The translations under genes and the position numbers were made by a program. Below, one piece after another: positions 36,959 through 46,900 of a DNA stretch of 64,000 nucleotides (position 1 is its first letter; each line of letters starts with the position of its first letter). Source of the stretch: Pseudanabaena sp. ABRG5-3 (GTDB lineage: Bacteria > Cyanobacteriota > Cyanobacteriia > Pseudanabaenales > Pseudanabaenaceae); the NCBI RefSeq assembly GCF_003967015.1, contig NZ_AP017560.1, positions 3,098,048 through 3,162,047 on the forward strand, written 5' to 3'. The notes under the pieces are model-generated. The model searched no databases, was not told the origin of the DNA, and was given only the letters and a program-made list of their open reading frames with translations.

Positions 36959-38452
36959 ATGGTTAATCAATTAAGAGATACAGACTATCAACACATGGAT
37001 CTATACAGCCGTATTCAGGCATTTTCTTTAGATCAACCAAATACTCAGTTATCGTTTAGCATACGATTGGCTAGGGATAATAGTTGGTCAACCGACTATG
37101 CTAAGAGAGTGATTGAGGAATATAAAAAGTTTGTATTTCTAGCTGTTGTAGCAGGTCATCCCGTAACGCCATCTGACCAAGTTGATCAAGTTTGGCACTT
37201 GCATCTGAGTTATACACGATCATACTGGCAAGAGTTCTGTCCAAAAATTTTACAAACCACATTACATCACGATCCAACTCGTGGAGGTTCATCCGAGCAA
37301 TTAAAATTTGACAGTTGGTATAGCAAGACTCTAGAGAGTTATGAACAGTTTTTTGGACATATTCCACCAATAGATATTTGGTCTAAACCCAAAGACCGAT
37401 TTGGGCAAGATTTACATTTTACGCGGATCAATACTCAACAAAATTGGGTTTTGCCAAAACCCAATTTCAAAATCTCATTCAAACCACAATTGCGGCAAGT
37501 AGTAACCTTTACCTTTTTGGTCGTCCTTTCGCTTGTTGTAACTAGCTGTCAGGTAATCTCCCTGATTCCTAACCCAATCAACTTTACAGGTTCGGAGTTT
37601 TTAACATTCTATATTTCGATAGGAGTGATAGGAATTGGTTTGGCTTCTTGGCTGCATTTTTTCCTTCGTTTGCCTAACGGTAACACAAATCAACATCCTG
37701 ATTTAAATACTTATGAGATAGCTTTCTTAGCTGGTGGCAATAACCGCATGATTATGACTGCAATCACCAGTTTGGTAAAACAAGGCTATGTAGAGGTAGT
37801 AAAAGAAAAACTACCATTTTTCACTTTTACTACAAGACCACAAACCAAACTATTTCTGAGAGAAAAGATTGATAATATTACTGATCCATTAGAAAAAGCG
37901 GTTGCACAAGATATTTTGGCAACTGATGGAGAAATTAAACAGGTTTTCCAAGAATCTACAGGAAGGAATGATAGTATTCGTTCCCGCCTACAGCATCTTG
38001 GTTTGGTTCTGAGTGATAACCAAGCATTAAAAGCTCAAATTTATCCATCATTAATCGTCTTTATTATTCTAGGACTAGGCTTATCCAAAATGGTTGTTGG
38101 AATTTCTCTAGATAAGCCAGTTGGGTTTCTTTTCATTTGTATGTTGGTGCTTCTAGCTTCTGGATTTAGGTTTTTTATAAAGCCACATCGTAGCCGTTAT
38201 GGAGATCTCATTTTTAATGATTTAACAAATCGCTTACAAGACTTAAAAATAGTCAATAGCCACGATTCTAGGCTTGCACTAGCGGTTGCGTTGTTTGGAT
38301 TAACAGTTCTAACAGCCGATAGTGCTTTAGCAGATTTGTATCAAATATTTGCTTCTACAACTGGTGGCGGTGGCGGCGGCGATAGCGGCGGCGATGGTGG
38401 CGGTGGTGGTTGTGGTGGTTGTGGTGGTTGTGGTGGTTGTGGTGGTGGTTGA
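36959..38452 (+). CDS. glycine-rich-domain / TIGR04222-like membrane protein
   Basis: A 497-residue protein starting MVNQLRDTDY; a GTG three codons upstream is an alternative. Residues 40-135 match the N-terminal helical domain of glycine-rich-domain proteins (FVFLAVVAGHPVTPS, VDQVWHLHLSYTRSYW). After two helices (FTFLVVLSLVVTSC and FYISIGVIGIGLASWLH) comes a TIGR04222-type region with EIAFLAGGNNRMIMTAITSLVKQGYV. Two further helices (IYPSLIVFIILGLGL; FICMLVLLASGF) precede a soluble stretch. The tail is Gly-rich then (GGC)n-like, ending in four Cys, encoded by tandem TGTGGTGGT. Similar tails occur in TIGR04222 proteins. Function is unknown. Confidence 0.8.
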   Translation: MVNQLRDTDYQHMDLYSRIQAFSLDQPNTQLSFSIRLARDNSWSTDYAKRVIEEYKKFVFLAVVAGHPVTPSDQVDQVWHLHLSYTRSYWQEFCPKILQTTLHHDPTRGGSSEQLKFDSWYSKTLESYEQFFGHIPPIDIWSKPKDRFGQDLHFTRINTQQNWVLPKPNFKISFKPQLRQVVTFTFLVVLSLVVTSCQVISLIPNPINFTGSEFLTFYISIGVIGIGLASWLHFFLRLPNGNTNQHPDLNTYEIAFLAGGNNRMIMTAITSLVKQGYVEVVKEKLPFFTFTTRPQTKLFLREKIDNITDPLEKAVAQDILATDGEIKQVFQESTGRNDSIRSRLQHLGLVLSDNQALKAQIYPSLIVFIILGLGLSKMVVGISLDKPVGFLFICMLVLLASGFRFFIKPHRSRYGDLIFNDLTNRLQDLKIVNSHDSRLALAVALFGLTVLTADSALADLYQIFASTTGGGGGGDSGGDGGGGGCGGCGGCGGCGGG

Positions 38453-38456
38453 TTTG

Positions 38457-38733
38457 ATGGAACTTAGCTTATTGATTCTTGCTTATTTTATAGGCTCAAT
38501 ACCAACAGGTCATATGGCGAACTACATCGATTAGTTCTTTATTGGCAGCGATCGCAGCCACAAGTCTAATGCTTTTGAGTCAATCACCCTTCGCCTATAA
38601 ATTGATGGTTTGTATCGGTAGTTTGCTCATACTTTACCGACATCGCAGCAACCTCGATCGCCTATGGCATGGTAAAGAGCAAAAAATCAGTTTCCTTGAG
38701 AGTGATCGCCATGAAAGTATATCCGCGCATTGA
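38457..38733 (+). pseudogene. plsY: plsY remnant with internal deletion and frameshift
   Basis: The first 25 codons encode MELSLLILAYFIGSIPTGH, the invariant N-terminus of glycerol-3-phosphate acyltransferase PlsY, then hit a stop at 38534. In another frame immediately after, SISSLLAAIAATSLML and YRHRSNLDRLWHGKEQKI match the PlsY C-terminus (last helix and RHRSN motif). The ~110 middle residues, including the catalytic GG-GKGGK region, are absent. The join lies near 38525, apparently an out-of-frame deletion. The gene cannot make a working enzyme; since PlsY is normally essential, an intact copy should exist elsewhere. The downstream gene starts within its end. Confidence 0.85.
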
Positions 38734-39889
38734 CTTAGATATCACTATTAAGGATTTAAGTTTAAGCCTAATTTCTTCCTTTGCATGGTCTGATCGAGCA
38801 AAAATAATTGCTCAGATTCAATCCCACTGGCATACACCGAAAGAAGTGTTGGTCACACTTTGCGTCAGAACTTCTTTCGATCTACTACTCCAAGCCTTAT
38901 GCTTACCTGCTGGCTCAGAAGTTATGATGAGTGCCGTGAATATCATTCATATGGAAGAGATTGTCAAAAAGCATAATTTGATTCCCGTTCCCATAGATAT
39001 TGACTTAGAGACCCTTGCGCCATCCTTAGAACTATTCAAAGCATCCATTTCTAGTCGCAGTCGGGTATTTGTTGTAGCGCATCTATTTGGTGCGATCGCA
39101 TCCCTTGATGATTATGTAGAGATATGCAAGAGCCATAATATTTTGCTTGTAGAAGATTGCGCTCAAGCTTTCGATGGACTACGTTATCTTGGACATCCTG
39201 ATGCGGATATCAGTCTTTTTAGTTTTGGTCCGATCAAATCCTGTTCAGCTTTAGGTGGTGCAATCACCCTAGTTCAAGATCAAGATTTGGCGCAGAGAAT
39301 ACGTGATCTTGAGCAAAGCTATCTAGTTAAGACTGATTTTTGGTTCTTTAAAAGACTACTCAAATATCTTTGCCTTAAAACTCTTGCTAATCCTTTAGTC
39401 TTTGGAATTCTGATCGCTTGTTTAGATTGGCTCAAAATAGATGCCAATAATTTTATTAGTACGCTAACTCGTGGATTTCGGAAAGGAGATATTCAGGCTC
39501 AGTTGCGATATCGCCCTCCCAGTGGAATGCTCAGGCTTTTACAACATCGGCTAGAGCATCTTGATACTTCCTACTATGATCGGCGATCCCAGGTTGCTAG
39601 AGACTTTCTTAATTTATTAGAGAGTTCGGTTGCAAGTATTGGGAAAGATGCAATGCGACATTCCTATTGGGTAGTTCCTTTGATGATGGAGAATCCAGAG
39701 ATGCTAATGCAGAAATTAAGGAAAGCAGGATTTGACTCGACCACAGGAACTACCAGCTTGAAGTCACTAGCAAAAGAGGCAGTATTTGCAACTAAGTTAA
39801 TGAATAGCGTTCTTTACTTACCGATTTATACGTCTGTTCCATCGGAAGAATTAACTCGCCTTGCACAATTAATTAATCTGAATAAGTAG
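38711..39889 (+). CDS. DegT/DnrJ/EryC1/StrS-family aminotransferase-like protein
   Basis: A 392-residue PLP-fold protein starting MKVYPRIDLDI. Family features are the cofactor-ring region (VRTSFDLLLQALCL), EVMMSAVNIIHMEEIV, FVVAHLFGAI, LLVEDCAQAF (the PLP-binding Asp) and SFGPIKSCSALGGAI with the Schiff-base Lys. The helical C-terminal region has RYRPPSGMLRLLQHRLEHL and ends in LPIYTSV. Close relatives act on nucleotide sugars or amino-ketones, but no sugar genes surround it, so the substrate is unknown. The start overlaps the plsY remnant by 23 bp; upstream in-frame extension is rejected. Its stop lies in a repeat element. Confidence 0.85.
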   Translation: MKVYPRIDLDITIKDLSLSLISSFAWSDRAKIIAQIQSHWHTPKEVLVTLCVRTSFDLLLQALCLPAGSEVMMSAVNIIHMEEIVKKHNLIPVPIDIDLETLAPSLELFKASISSRSRVFVVAHLFGAIASLDDYVEICKSHNILLVEDCAQAFDGLRYLGHPDADISLFSFGPIKSCSALGGAITLVQDQDLAQRIRDLEQSYLVKTDFWFFKRLLKYLCLKTLANPLVFGILIACLDWLKIDANNFISTLTRGFRKGDIQAQLRYRPPSGMLRLLQHRLEHLDTSYYDRRSQVARDFLNLLESSVASIGKDAMRHSYWVVPLMMENPEMLMQKLRKAGFDSTTGTTSLKSLAKEAVFATKLMNSVLYLPIYTSVPSEELTRLAQLINLNK

Positions 39890-39958
39890 CTGGGTGCAAT
39901 TAAAAAACTGTAGCGCACGCTGTGCGTGCGCTACAGTTTTTTGGGCTTTATAACGGCG
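39884..39958. repeat. palindromic repeat providing the aminotransferase stop codon
   Basis: Outer AAGTAGCTGGGTGCAATT, then a 19-bp perfect core (AAAAAACTGTAGCGCACGC, loop TGT), then GGGCTTTATAA. The TAG of the upstream gene is bases 39887-39889, inside AAGTAGCTGGG. Same family as 13709. Confidence 0.88.
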
Positions 39959-40089
39959 ATCACGCTTTAACTGTCTAGCGCCTTATCCTCAGTAGGAACA
40001 CCATTTTAGATTAACAAATCCAAGTAATGCTTAACACTTTGTAATATTTTTGTAATAGCATAGACATATCTACACAAGTTACAAAATCT

Positions 40090-43083
40090 ATGTTGGAACC
40101 TTCGCTCACCGTGACAACCCAAGATTCTCCGATTACAGAAACATCTACAGAAACAAAAGAATTGAGGGTTCCAGCCTTTTCAAATCATGCTAAGCATAAT
40201 GACTATCTAGCAGATTGCCTCAGTGATGATGCACTTGCACCCACCGATAGCTTTATTCGTCGTCATATTGGCGCAACATCCGTAGAAATCCAGCAAATGC
40301 TGACGGCGATCGGTTGTGACTCTCTCGATGAAATGATTGATAAGACCGTGCCTGCGGCGATCAGGATTAAGCAGCCATTGCAACTAGGGGAAGCACGCGG
40401 GGAATATGAACTGTTACAAGAATTGAAGGCGATCGCCTCGAAAAACCAAGTTTGGCGATCGTATATTGGTACGGGCTATTACAACTGCATCACGCCAACG
40501 ATTATTCAGCGCAATATTTTGGAAAATCCGGGGTGGTATACGCAGTACACACCTTACCAAGCTGAGATTGCTCAAGGTCGTTTGGAGGCTCTGCTCAATT
40601 TCCAAACCATGATTATTGATTTGACAGGTTTAGAGATTGCCAATGCGTCGCTTTTAGATGAAGGAACTGCTGCTGCGGAAGCGATGACGATGGCAGCAGG
40701 AATTGCTAAGAATAAGGGGAATAAGTTCTTGGTATCCAGTGATTGCCATCCCCAAACGATCGCTGTCGTCAAAACTCGTGCGATTCCTTTAGGGATTGAA
40801 GTGGTAGTTGCTAAGCATGATCAGGTAGTGCTTGATCAAAATTATTTTGGTTTTTTGCTGCAATATCCTGCTAGCGATGGCGCAATCTATGACTACACCG
40901 ATGTAATTGCTCAAATCCATGCTCAAAGTGGTTTAGCGATCGTTGCTGCTGATTTATTAGCACTAACGTTGATTAAATCGCCTGCCGAATTGGGTGCGGA
41001 TATTGCGATCGGTAGCGCCCAGAGATTTGGCGTTCCCTTTGGTTATGGTGGTCCTCACGCCGCATACATGGCAACCAAGGAAGCCTACAAGCGACAAATG
41101 CCCGGACGTTTAGTGGGAGTTTCCAAGGATGTGCATGGTCGTCCTGCGCTGCGTCTAGCATTGCAAACCCGCGAGCAACATATCCGCCGCGATAAGGCAA
41201 CGAGTAATATTTGTACGGCGCAAGTATTGCTGGCAATTATGGCGAGTATGTATGCGGTTTATCACGGTGCGGAGGGCTTAAAGAGAATCGCTCAGCGTGT
41301 CAATCTTTTAACATCAAGTCTTGCCCAAGCGATCGCCGATCTTGGTCACACAGTTACGCATCAAGCTTTCTTCGATACGATTCGCGTTGAGCTAAAGGGC
41401 ATCTCTAGCGATGAAATTAAAACCAGAGCCGCCGCCAAGCAAATCAATTTACGGTATTTAGCAGATAATGCGATCGCGATCAGTCTCGATGAAACTGTAT
41501 CTAAGCAGGATTTACTCGATCTCATTTCTATATTTTCTGAAAATGAATTACGAATTACGAATTACGAATTACGAGCTTCTGATTCTCAATTCGTAATTCG
41601 TAATTCTCTCATTCGTAATTCTCCCTATCTCACCCATCCTGTATTTAATTCCTATCATTCCGAATCAGAATTATTACGCTATATCTATCGTCTGCAATCG
41701 AAGGATTTATCGCTGACTACATCGATGATTCCTCTTGGTTCCTGTACGATGAAGCTCAATGCTACTTCGGAGATGCTTCCTGTGACATGGGCAGAATTTG
41801 GGAATATTCATCCCTTTGTGCCATTGGAGCAAACTCAGGGCTATCAAATTCTGTTTCAACAATTGGAAACATGGCTTGCGGAAATTACAGGTTTTGCAGG
41901 TGTATCTTTGCAACCGAATGCAGGCTCACAGGGTGAATATGCAGGTTTACTCACAATTCGCGCTTACCATCAACATCGCGGTCAAACCAATCGCCATATT
42001 TGCCTAATTCCCACTTCTGCACATGGTACAAACCCTGCGAGTGCAGTCATGGCAGGGATGAAGGTAGTGACGGTAAATTGCGATCGCGACGGCAATATTG
42101 ATGTCGATGACCTCAAGGTAAAAGCCGAGAAGTACCAACATGAACTCGCCGCCCTGATGGTGACCTATCCTTCCACGCATGGTGTATTTGAGGAATCAAT
42201 TAAGGACATTTGCGATATCGTTCACTATTACGGTGGACAGGTATATATGGATGGCGCAAATATGAATGCTCAAGTCGGTCTCTGTCGTCCGGGAGATATC
42301 GGTGCGGATGTCTGCCATTTGAATCTGCATAAGACTTTTTGCATTCCTCATGGTGGTGGTGGGCCAGGGATGGGACCAATTTGTGTCGCTCCACAATTAG
42401 TTCCATTTTTACCTGAGCATCCTTTGGCAGAAGTTCTAGAACCAAATACGATCTCAGCAGCGCCTTGGGGTAGTGCGAGCATTCTCACAATCTCATGGGT
42501 ATATATTGCTTTGATGGGAGCGAAAGGCTTAAAACTGGCGACTGAAGTGGCGATTCTCAATGCCAACTATATGGCTCAACGTCTTGCGCCCCACTATCCG
42601 ATTCTCTATACAGGCAAAAATGGCTTAGTTGCCCATGAATGTATTATTGACCTCCATGATTGTAAAAATATTGCAGGAATCGAGGTGGATGATATTGCCA
42701 AGCGCTTGATGGATTACGGCTTCCATGCGCCGACGGTTTCTTGGCCAGTGGCAGGGACGATGATGATCGAGCCAACGGAAAGCGAATCGAAAGCGGAACT
42801 CGATCGCTTCTGTGATGCGATGATCGCCATTAAGCAAGAGGTGAATGCGATCGCATCTGGTGATCTCGACAAGCTAGATAATCCGCTTAAAAATGCACCG
42901 CATACTGCGGAAAGTCTGCTTGCCGATAGCTGGGATCACGCCTATAGTCGCCATCAAGCCGCCTATCCTGCACCTTGGCTGAAAGAGCATAAGTTCTGGG
43001 CAAGCGTGGGACGCATCGATAACGCCTTTGGCGATCGCAATTTCGTTTGCTCTTGTCTCCCCATAGAAGCCTACGAAGCTTAG
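40090..43083 (+). CDS. gcvP: glycine dehydrogenase (decarboxylating), P protein, with in-frame repeat insert
   Basis: A 997-residue P protein of the glycine cleavage system, essential in photorespiratory glycine breakdown. The N-terminal half begins near [16 protein letters not shown] and includes [20 protein letters not shown] and [11 protein letters not shown]; the C-terminal half has [25 protein letters not shown] and the PLP lysine in [15 protein letters not shown]. About residues 485-510 ([23 protein letters not shown]) are encoded by an inverted heptamer array between the two halves, where normal proteins have a shorter linker. The frame is intact. No gcvT or gcvH is adjacent. Confidence 0.97.
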   Translation: MLEPSLTVTTQDSPITETSTETKELRVPAFSNHAKHNDYLADCLSDDALAPTDSFIRRHIGATSVEIQQMLTAIGCDSLDEMIDKTVPAAIRIKQPLQLGEARGEYELLQELKAIASKNQVWRSYIGTGYYNCITPTIIQRNILENPGWYTQYTPYQAEIAQGRLEALLNFQTMIIDLTGLEIANASLLDEGTAAAEAMTMAAGIAKNKGNKFLVSSDCHPQTIAVVKTRAIPLGIEVVVAKHDQVVLDQNYFGFLLQYPASDGAIYDYTDVIAQIHAQSGLAIVAADLLALTLIKSPAELGADIAIGSAQRFGVPFGYGGPHAAYMATKEAYKRQMPGRLVGVSKDVHGRPALRLALQTREQHIRRDKATSNICTAQVLLAIMASMYAVYHGAEGLKRIAQRVNLLTSSLAQAIADLGHTVTHQAFFDTIRVELKGISSDEIKTRAAAKQINLRYLADNAIAISLDETVSKQDLLDLISIFSENELRITNYELRASDSQFVIRNSLIRNSPYLTHPVFNSYHSESELLRYIYRLQSKDLSLTTSMIPLGSCTMKLNATSEMLPVTWAEFGNIHPFVPLEQTQGYQILFQQLETWLAEITGFAGVSLQPNAGSQGEYAGLLTIRAYHQHRGQTNRHICLIPTSAHGTNPASAVMAGMKVVTVNCDRDGNIDVDDLKVKAEKYQHELAALMVTYPSTHGVFEESIKDICDIVHYYGGQVYMDGANMNAQVGLCRPGDIGADVCHLNLHKTFCIPHGGGGPGMGPICVAPQLVPFLPEHPLAEVLEPNTISAAPWGSASILTISWVYIALMGAKGLKLATEVAILNANYMAQRLAPHYPILYTGKNGLVAHECIIDLHDCKNIAGIEVDDIAKRLMDYGFHAPTVSWPVAGTMMIEPTESESKAELDRFCDAMIAIKQEVNAIASGDLDKLDNPLKNAPHTAESLLADSWDHAYSRHQAAYPAPWLKEHKFWASVGRIDNAFGDRNFVCSCLPIEAYEA
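41545..41621. repeat. inverted GAATTAC heptamer array inside gcvP
   Basis: Four consecutive GAATTAC units (41545-41572), a spacer, then GTAATTC at 41593, 41600 and 41615 on the opposite sense. The array is translated in frame; 21 bases encode a 7-residue period. Same architecture as the array at 25312. Confidence 0.93.
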
Positions 43084-43087
43084 ATAT

Positions 43088-43122
43088 AAAATAAAGTCCT
43101 GCCAAAGGCAGGACTTTATTTT
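43088..43122 (+). terminator. gcvP terminator
   Basis: AAAATAAAGTCCTGCC-AAA-GGCAGGACTTTATTTT, 16 perfect pairs ending in T-rich sequence, just after the gcvP stop and 13 bp before the rppA-like start. Confidence 0.9.
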
Positions 43123-43134
43123 TAAAGGAAACCT

Positions 43135-43818
43135 ATGCGAATCTTGTTGGTGGATGATGAGGAAGAATTGGCGGAACCTTTGCAAAGGGTTTTGACGAAT
43201 CAGGGCTATGTGGTGGATAGCGCCAATAGTGGCGATCGCGGTTGGGAGTTGGCACAAGTTGGTGAATATGATCTGCTGATTTTGGACTGGATGATGCCAG
43301 AGAAATCAGGTGTCGAGATTTGTCGAGATTTGCGCGAAAAAGGGGATAGTACGCCAGTGCTGATGCTTACCGCCAAAGATACCCTTGATGATCGCGTGAC
43401 GGGTTTAGATAGCGGAGCCGATGACTATCTGGTCAAACCCTTTGAATTGCGAGAATTATTAGCCAGAGTAAGAGCTTTGTTGCGCCGCGCCCCAACACCG
43501 ATCGCTGCAACCAGTGAAACTTCACGGTTAAGCTATGGGGATTTAGAACTCGATCACGAAAATCAATTGGTCTATCGCGATCAGGTGGCGATCGCTTTAA
43601 CCGAAAGAGAATATCAACTTTTAGAATATTTCCTACTCCATCCCAATCAGTTGCTAAGTCATGAGCAGATCTCGCAATATATCTGGAAAGAAGGTGAAGA
43701 TTTGCCCACTAGTAATGCCCTCGCCGCCCAAATAAAGTTACTACGCCGCAAAATAGATCGCGATCGGCAAATCTCTCTGATCAATACAGTGTATGGTAAG
43801 GGCTATCGTTTTGGTTGA
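43135..43818 (+). CDS. rppA: OmpR-family response regulator, RppA-like
   Basis: A 227-residue regulator. The REC domain has MRILLVDDEEEL, phospho-Asp in LLILDWMMPEKSG, the conserved Thr in MLTAKD and Lys in YLVKPFELRELLARV. The C-terminal OmpR/PhoB winged helix includes LTEREYQLLEYFLLHPNQ and SNALAAQIKLLRRKI, ending GYRFG. The sequence resembles cyanobacterial RppA (redox-responsive regulator of photosynthesis genes) in which a partner kinase RppB usually follows; no kinase is adjacent here, so it is an orphan. The symbol is by similarity of pattern and not certain. Confidence 0.85.
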   Translation: MRILLVDDEEELAEPLQRVLTNQGYVVDSANSGDRGWELAQVGEYDLLILDWMMPEKSGVEICRDLREKGDSTPVLMLTAKDTLDDRVTGLDSGADDYLVKPFELRELLARVRALLRRAPTPIAATSETSRLSYGDLELDHENQLVYRDQVAIALTEREYQLLEYFLLHPNQLLSHEQISQYIWKEGEDLPTSNALAAQIKLLRRKIDRDRQISLINTVYGKGYRFG

Positions 43819-43862
43819 GTGATAATTGTGTTTAGCGATACAGATGAAACTAAATACAATCA

Positions 43863-43891
43863 TTTAAGTCTTTGCTTTGCAAAGACTTAAA
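43863..43891. terminator. 13-bp hairpin, TTT loop
   Basis: TTTAAGTCTTTGC-TTT-GCAAAGACTTAAA between the rppA-like gene and tamB. It probably terminates the regulator transcript; apex GC-TTT-GC matches other palindromes in the window. Confidence 0.75.
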
Positions 43892-43953
43892 ATCTGAAAA
43901 TTGCGTACATGTGTAAAAATGGTGTCGTGAGGGCATCAATGGAGTGAAAATTT

Positions 43954-46900
43954 GTGGGACAGGCTCAACTACCACCGCAGGAACCAGCCAACTCTACACT
44001 CGCCAGAAACCTTGGGCGTGTAGGTGTTGGACTAGCGATCGCATTAACGGCAAGCAGCTTAGGAGCTTTTTGGTATGGACGCTATTTTCTCAATGAGCGC
44101 CTATCACCTTTATTAGAGGTGGAGTTAACCAAAGCCCTCAAACGTCCTTTACAGCTTGGCAAAGTCGAGCGAGTGGGCATGTCCAGCATCAGGTTTGGTA
44201 AGTCGATAGTACCGCCAACCGATAAAGAGTCCAATTTCCTAGCCGTTGAAGCCATTGAAGTTAAGGTTGATCCTTGGAGCTATCTCACCCGTCGCCAAAT
44301 TGGCTTAGATGCGATCGTTGAACAGCCACAAGTATTTCTGAAGCAGGACGTTACAGGGCTTCTGCAATTACCGAAAATCACGCCGCCCGAACGCCCCACC
44401 CAAGAGGGCTTTATTGATTTACGGACAATTACCTTTACCGATGCTCAGTTAACAATCCAATCGATCGCTAAAGGCGAATTGATTTCCCTCAGTCAAGTCC
44501 AGATCGATAGCAATTGGAAAATTGTCGATCTCAATAATCAAAGTGTACAAATGAACGGTAAAGGTCATGTGACCTTACCAAATCTTGCCGCGATCGCTAC
44601 GCCACCGAATCCTGAACAATTGAAAAAGGCGATCGAAACTGCTAACGCAGAAAAGGATGGCAGTAAAGGGAGTGTTTCTTTTGCCGTTGATTGGGACTTA
44701 ACCAAAGGACAAGGTACAGTTGATATCCAATCTCCAAATCTGCAAATCGCCGCAGTCCAAGGATTTGCCGTAAATTCGCCCATTGAAATCCAGCAAGGAT
44801 TGCTTGACTTTGAGGCGAAAGTTGCCATAGTTGCGGGCAAAGAAGCTCCTAATGTATCCATAACAGCTCAGCTCAGTGAAGGGTCTATTAAAGCTCCACA
44901 ATTAGCCAAATCAATTACCGAAATCGGTGGCAAAGTTAGCTTTGATGGCGCAACTGCTACTTTAACGGAGTTTTCTGCTCAATATGGGTTACTAAAGGGA
45001 ATCGTTAGTGGCACTTTTAATCAACAAAAGGGCTTTAATCTCGATTTTTCTACGGCGGCGTTGGATTTAGCTAAAGGCATTGAGAGCTTTGGTGTCAAAA
45101 CGCCTGTAGCGATCACAGGGGATGTTAAGGTTGGTGGCAAACTGACGGGAACTCTGCAAAAACCTTCCCTAATCTTAAATATCACTACACCTAAAAACGT
45201 TAGCTTCGATCGCATAAAAGTCGATCGCTTTCTTGCCACGATTGAACTGAAGGATCTAAATACAGTACTGATCAAGAAAGTTCAAGCGGCTTCCACAGGC
45301 GCAACCTTGACAGGCGAAGGACAAATTAAACTGCCACAAAAAGATAAACCTGCGGAAATTTTATTTAATTCTAGTTTGGTTGGTGTTGCCGAAGAATTTA
45401 CAAATCTCTATGGGGCAAAGCTGCCAGTAGCCATCGGACAAGTGACCAGTTCTTTACAAATTACTGGCAATCTCAATAACCCTCAAGTTCTCGCCCAGAT
45501 TGAAGCTCCCAATGCAACCTACCCAGCCCGTGGCGAAGTATTTGTCGATGATGGCTTAGCCACGATTCGTAATACTAGAGTTCGCTTTCCCATTGGGGAG
45601 ATAGGGCTAGCAGGTACTTATAACATCGCCAGTGGCGCATGGAAAACACAGCTAAATAGTAATGGCATTCCCCTAGCCGCTTTCATCCCCAATCAAAAAG
45701 GGATTCTCCAAGGTTTAATTAATCTACGAAGCGATCGCGGTAGTTTTTCCTTGGCTGATATCATTGGCGATGCTTCGATCCAGCTACCACAGGGACTCAC
45801 GGAGCTTCCCGATGCGATCGCCGCCAATCTCACATGGGATGGCAAAAATCTGCTAATCCCTTCCTTGCAAGTTGGCAATTATTTAACCGCAAATGGAAAA
45901 GTTGATCTTGCTTTCCCTAATAATTCACCCAATCAACTACCCACAGGAATTGCAGGGATTAATCTTGACATGATTTCCCGCAATGTCAGTATTAGTCGCC
46001 TAGCATCTCTCTCTAGTGCCATATCTCCGCAGGCATCGGGACTGTTGAACTTTCGCGGCAATCTATCGGGGGCGATCGATCAGCTCAAAATTGCAGGAGC
46101 ATTACAACTAGATGATGTTAATCTAGCTTCTCTTGGTTCAGGGTTAGCCAAACAAGGATTAGTTGCACCATCTAGAGGATCTCTCAATTTTAATGGTTCC
46201 GTTAATGGCTATTTGACCGATCCCCGACTAGTTGGCAATTTGCGAATAGCGGCTCTCAAGGTCAATCAAGTGGAACTTGATAGCCTCAACTTTAATGGTG
46301 TTCTCGACGGAATTAGTCAGGTTCCCCAAGCCACTGGCGATCTCCTCCTAGCAGGCTTGAGAGTAGATAAGCTCGCCTTCGATCCCCGTTTAGAAGGCAA
46401 AGTTAACTTTAATGCTAATCAAGGCGTAAATGTTGATCTGCGAGGAAATCGCGATCGCATTGCCGCAAGACTCGACCCCTCTTTTCGCCCCATTGACTTC
46501 ACTGTGAATTTAGGTGAAGCCACGGCCCGTGGTCGGCGATTAGATAACAACCCCAATCGCTTACAAGTAGCTGTTGCCAATTTACCCCTCCCCCTCATTG
46601 CCTCCTTTACAGGTCAAAATGATGTGAGTGGCAAGATTTCGAGCAATCTCATCGTAGATTTTAGTAGTAATCCCAGTGCCAATGGCGAAATTACAGTGGA
46701 ACGTCCCAGATTCGGGCGTTTTATCGCAGAGCGAGCCGTAGCCAAAGTAGCCTACGCCGATGGGGTATTTGCGGTGCGTGACGGTAATTTGAGTGTACGG
46801 CAAGGTGAATCCACGAATGAATACAAGTTCAGTTTGACCTACAATCCCGCCCTTGAAGATCCGCTTGCTGGGGTTGTTGAAATCGCGCAAGGGAGAATGC

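Noticed and set aside
38384-38450. Tandem repeat as a mobile or CRISPR element
   Set aside because: It is coding sequence for a Gly/Cys tail, in frame and ending at the stop codon.
38349-38534. Reading frame with a long valine run
   Set aside because: An out-of-frame reading of the Gly-coding GGT tract; only its last 25 codons, the plsY start, are meaningful.
38542-38733. Independent small gene
   Set aside because: Its product is the C-terminal end of PlsY and it has only a TTG start; it belongs to the decayed plsY.
40000-40089. tRNA or riboswitch upstream of gcvP
   Set aside because: No cloverleaf and no tandem glycine-aptamer motifs could be traced in this A/T-rich stretch.
41545-41621. 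Frameshift or assembly artefact in gcvP
   Set aside because: The array keeps the reading frame and both flanks align normally with P protein, so the gene is treated as intact.
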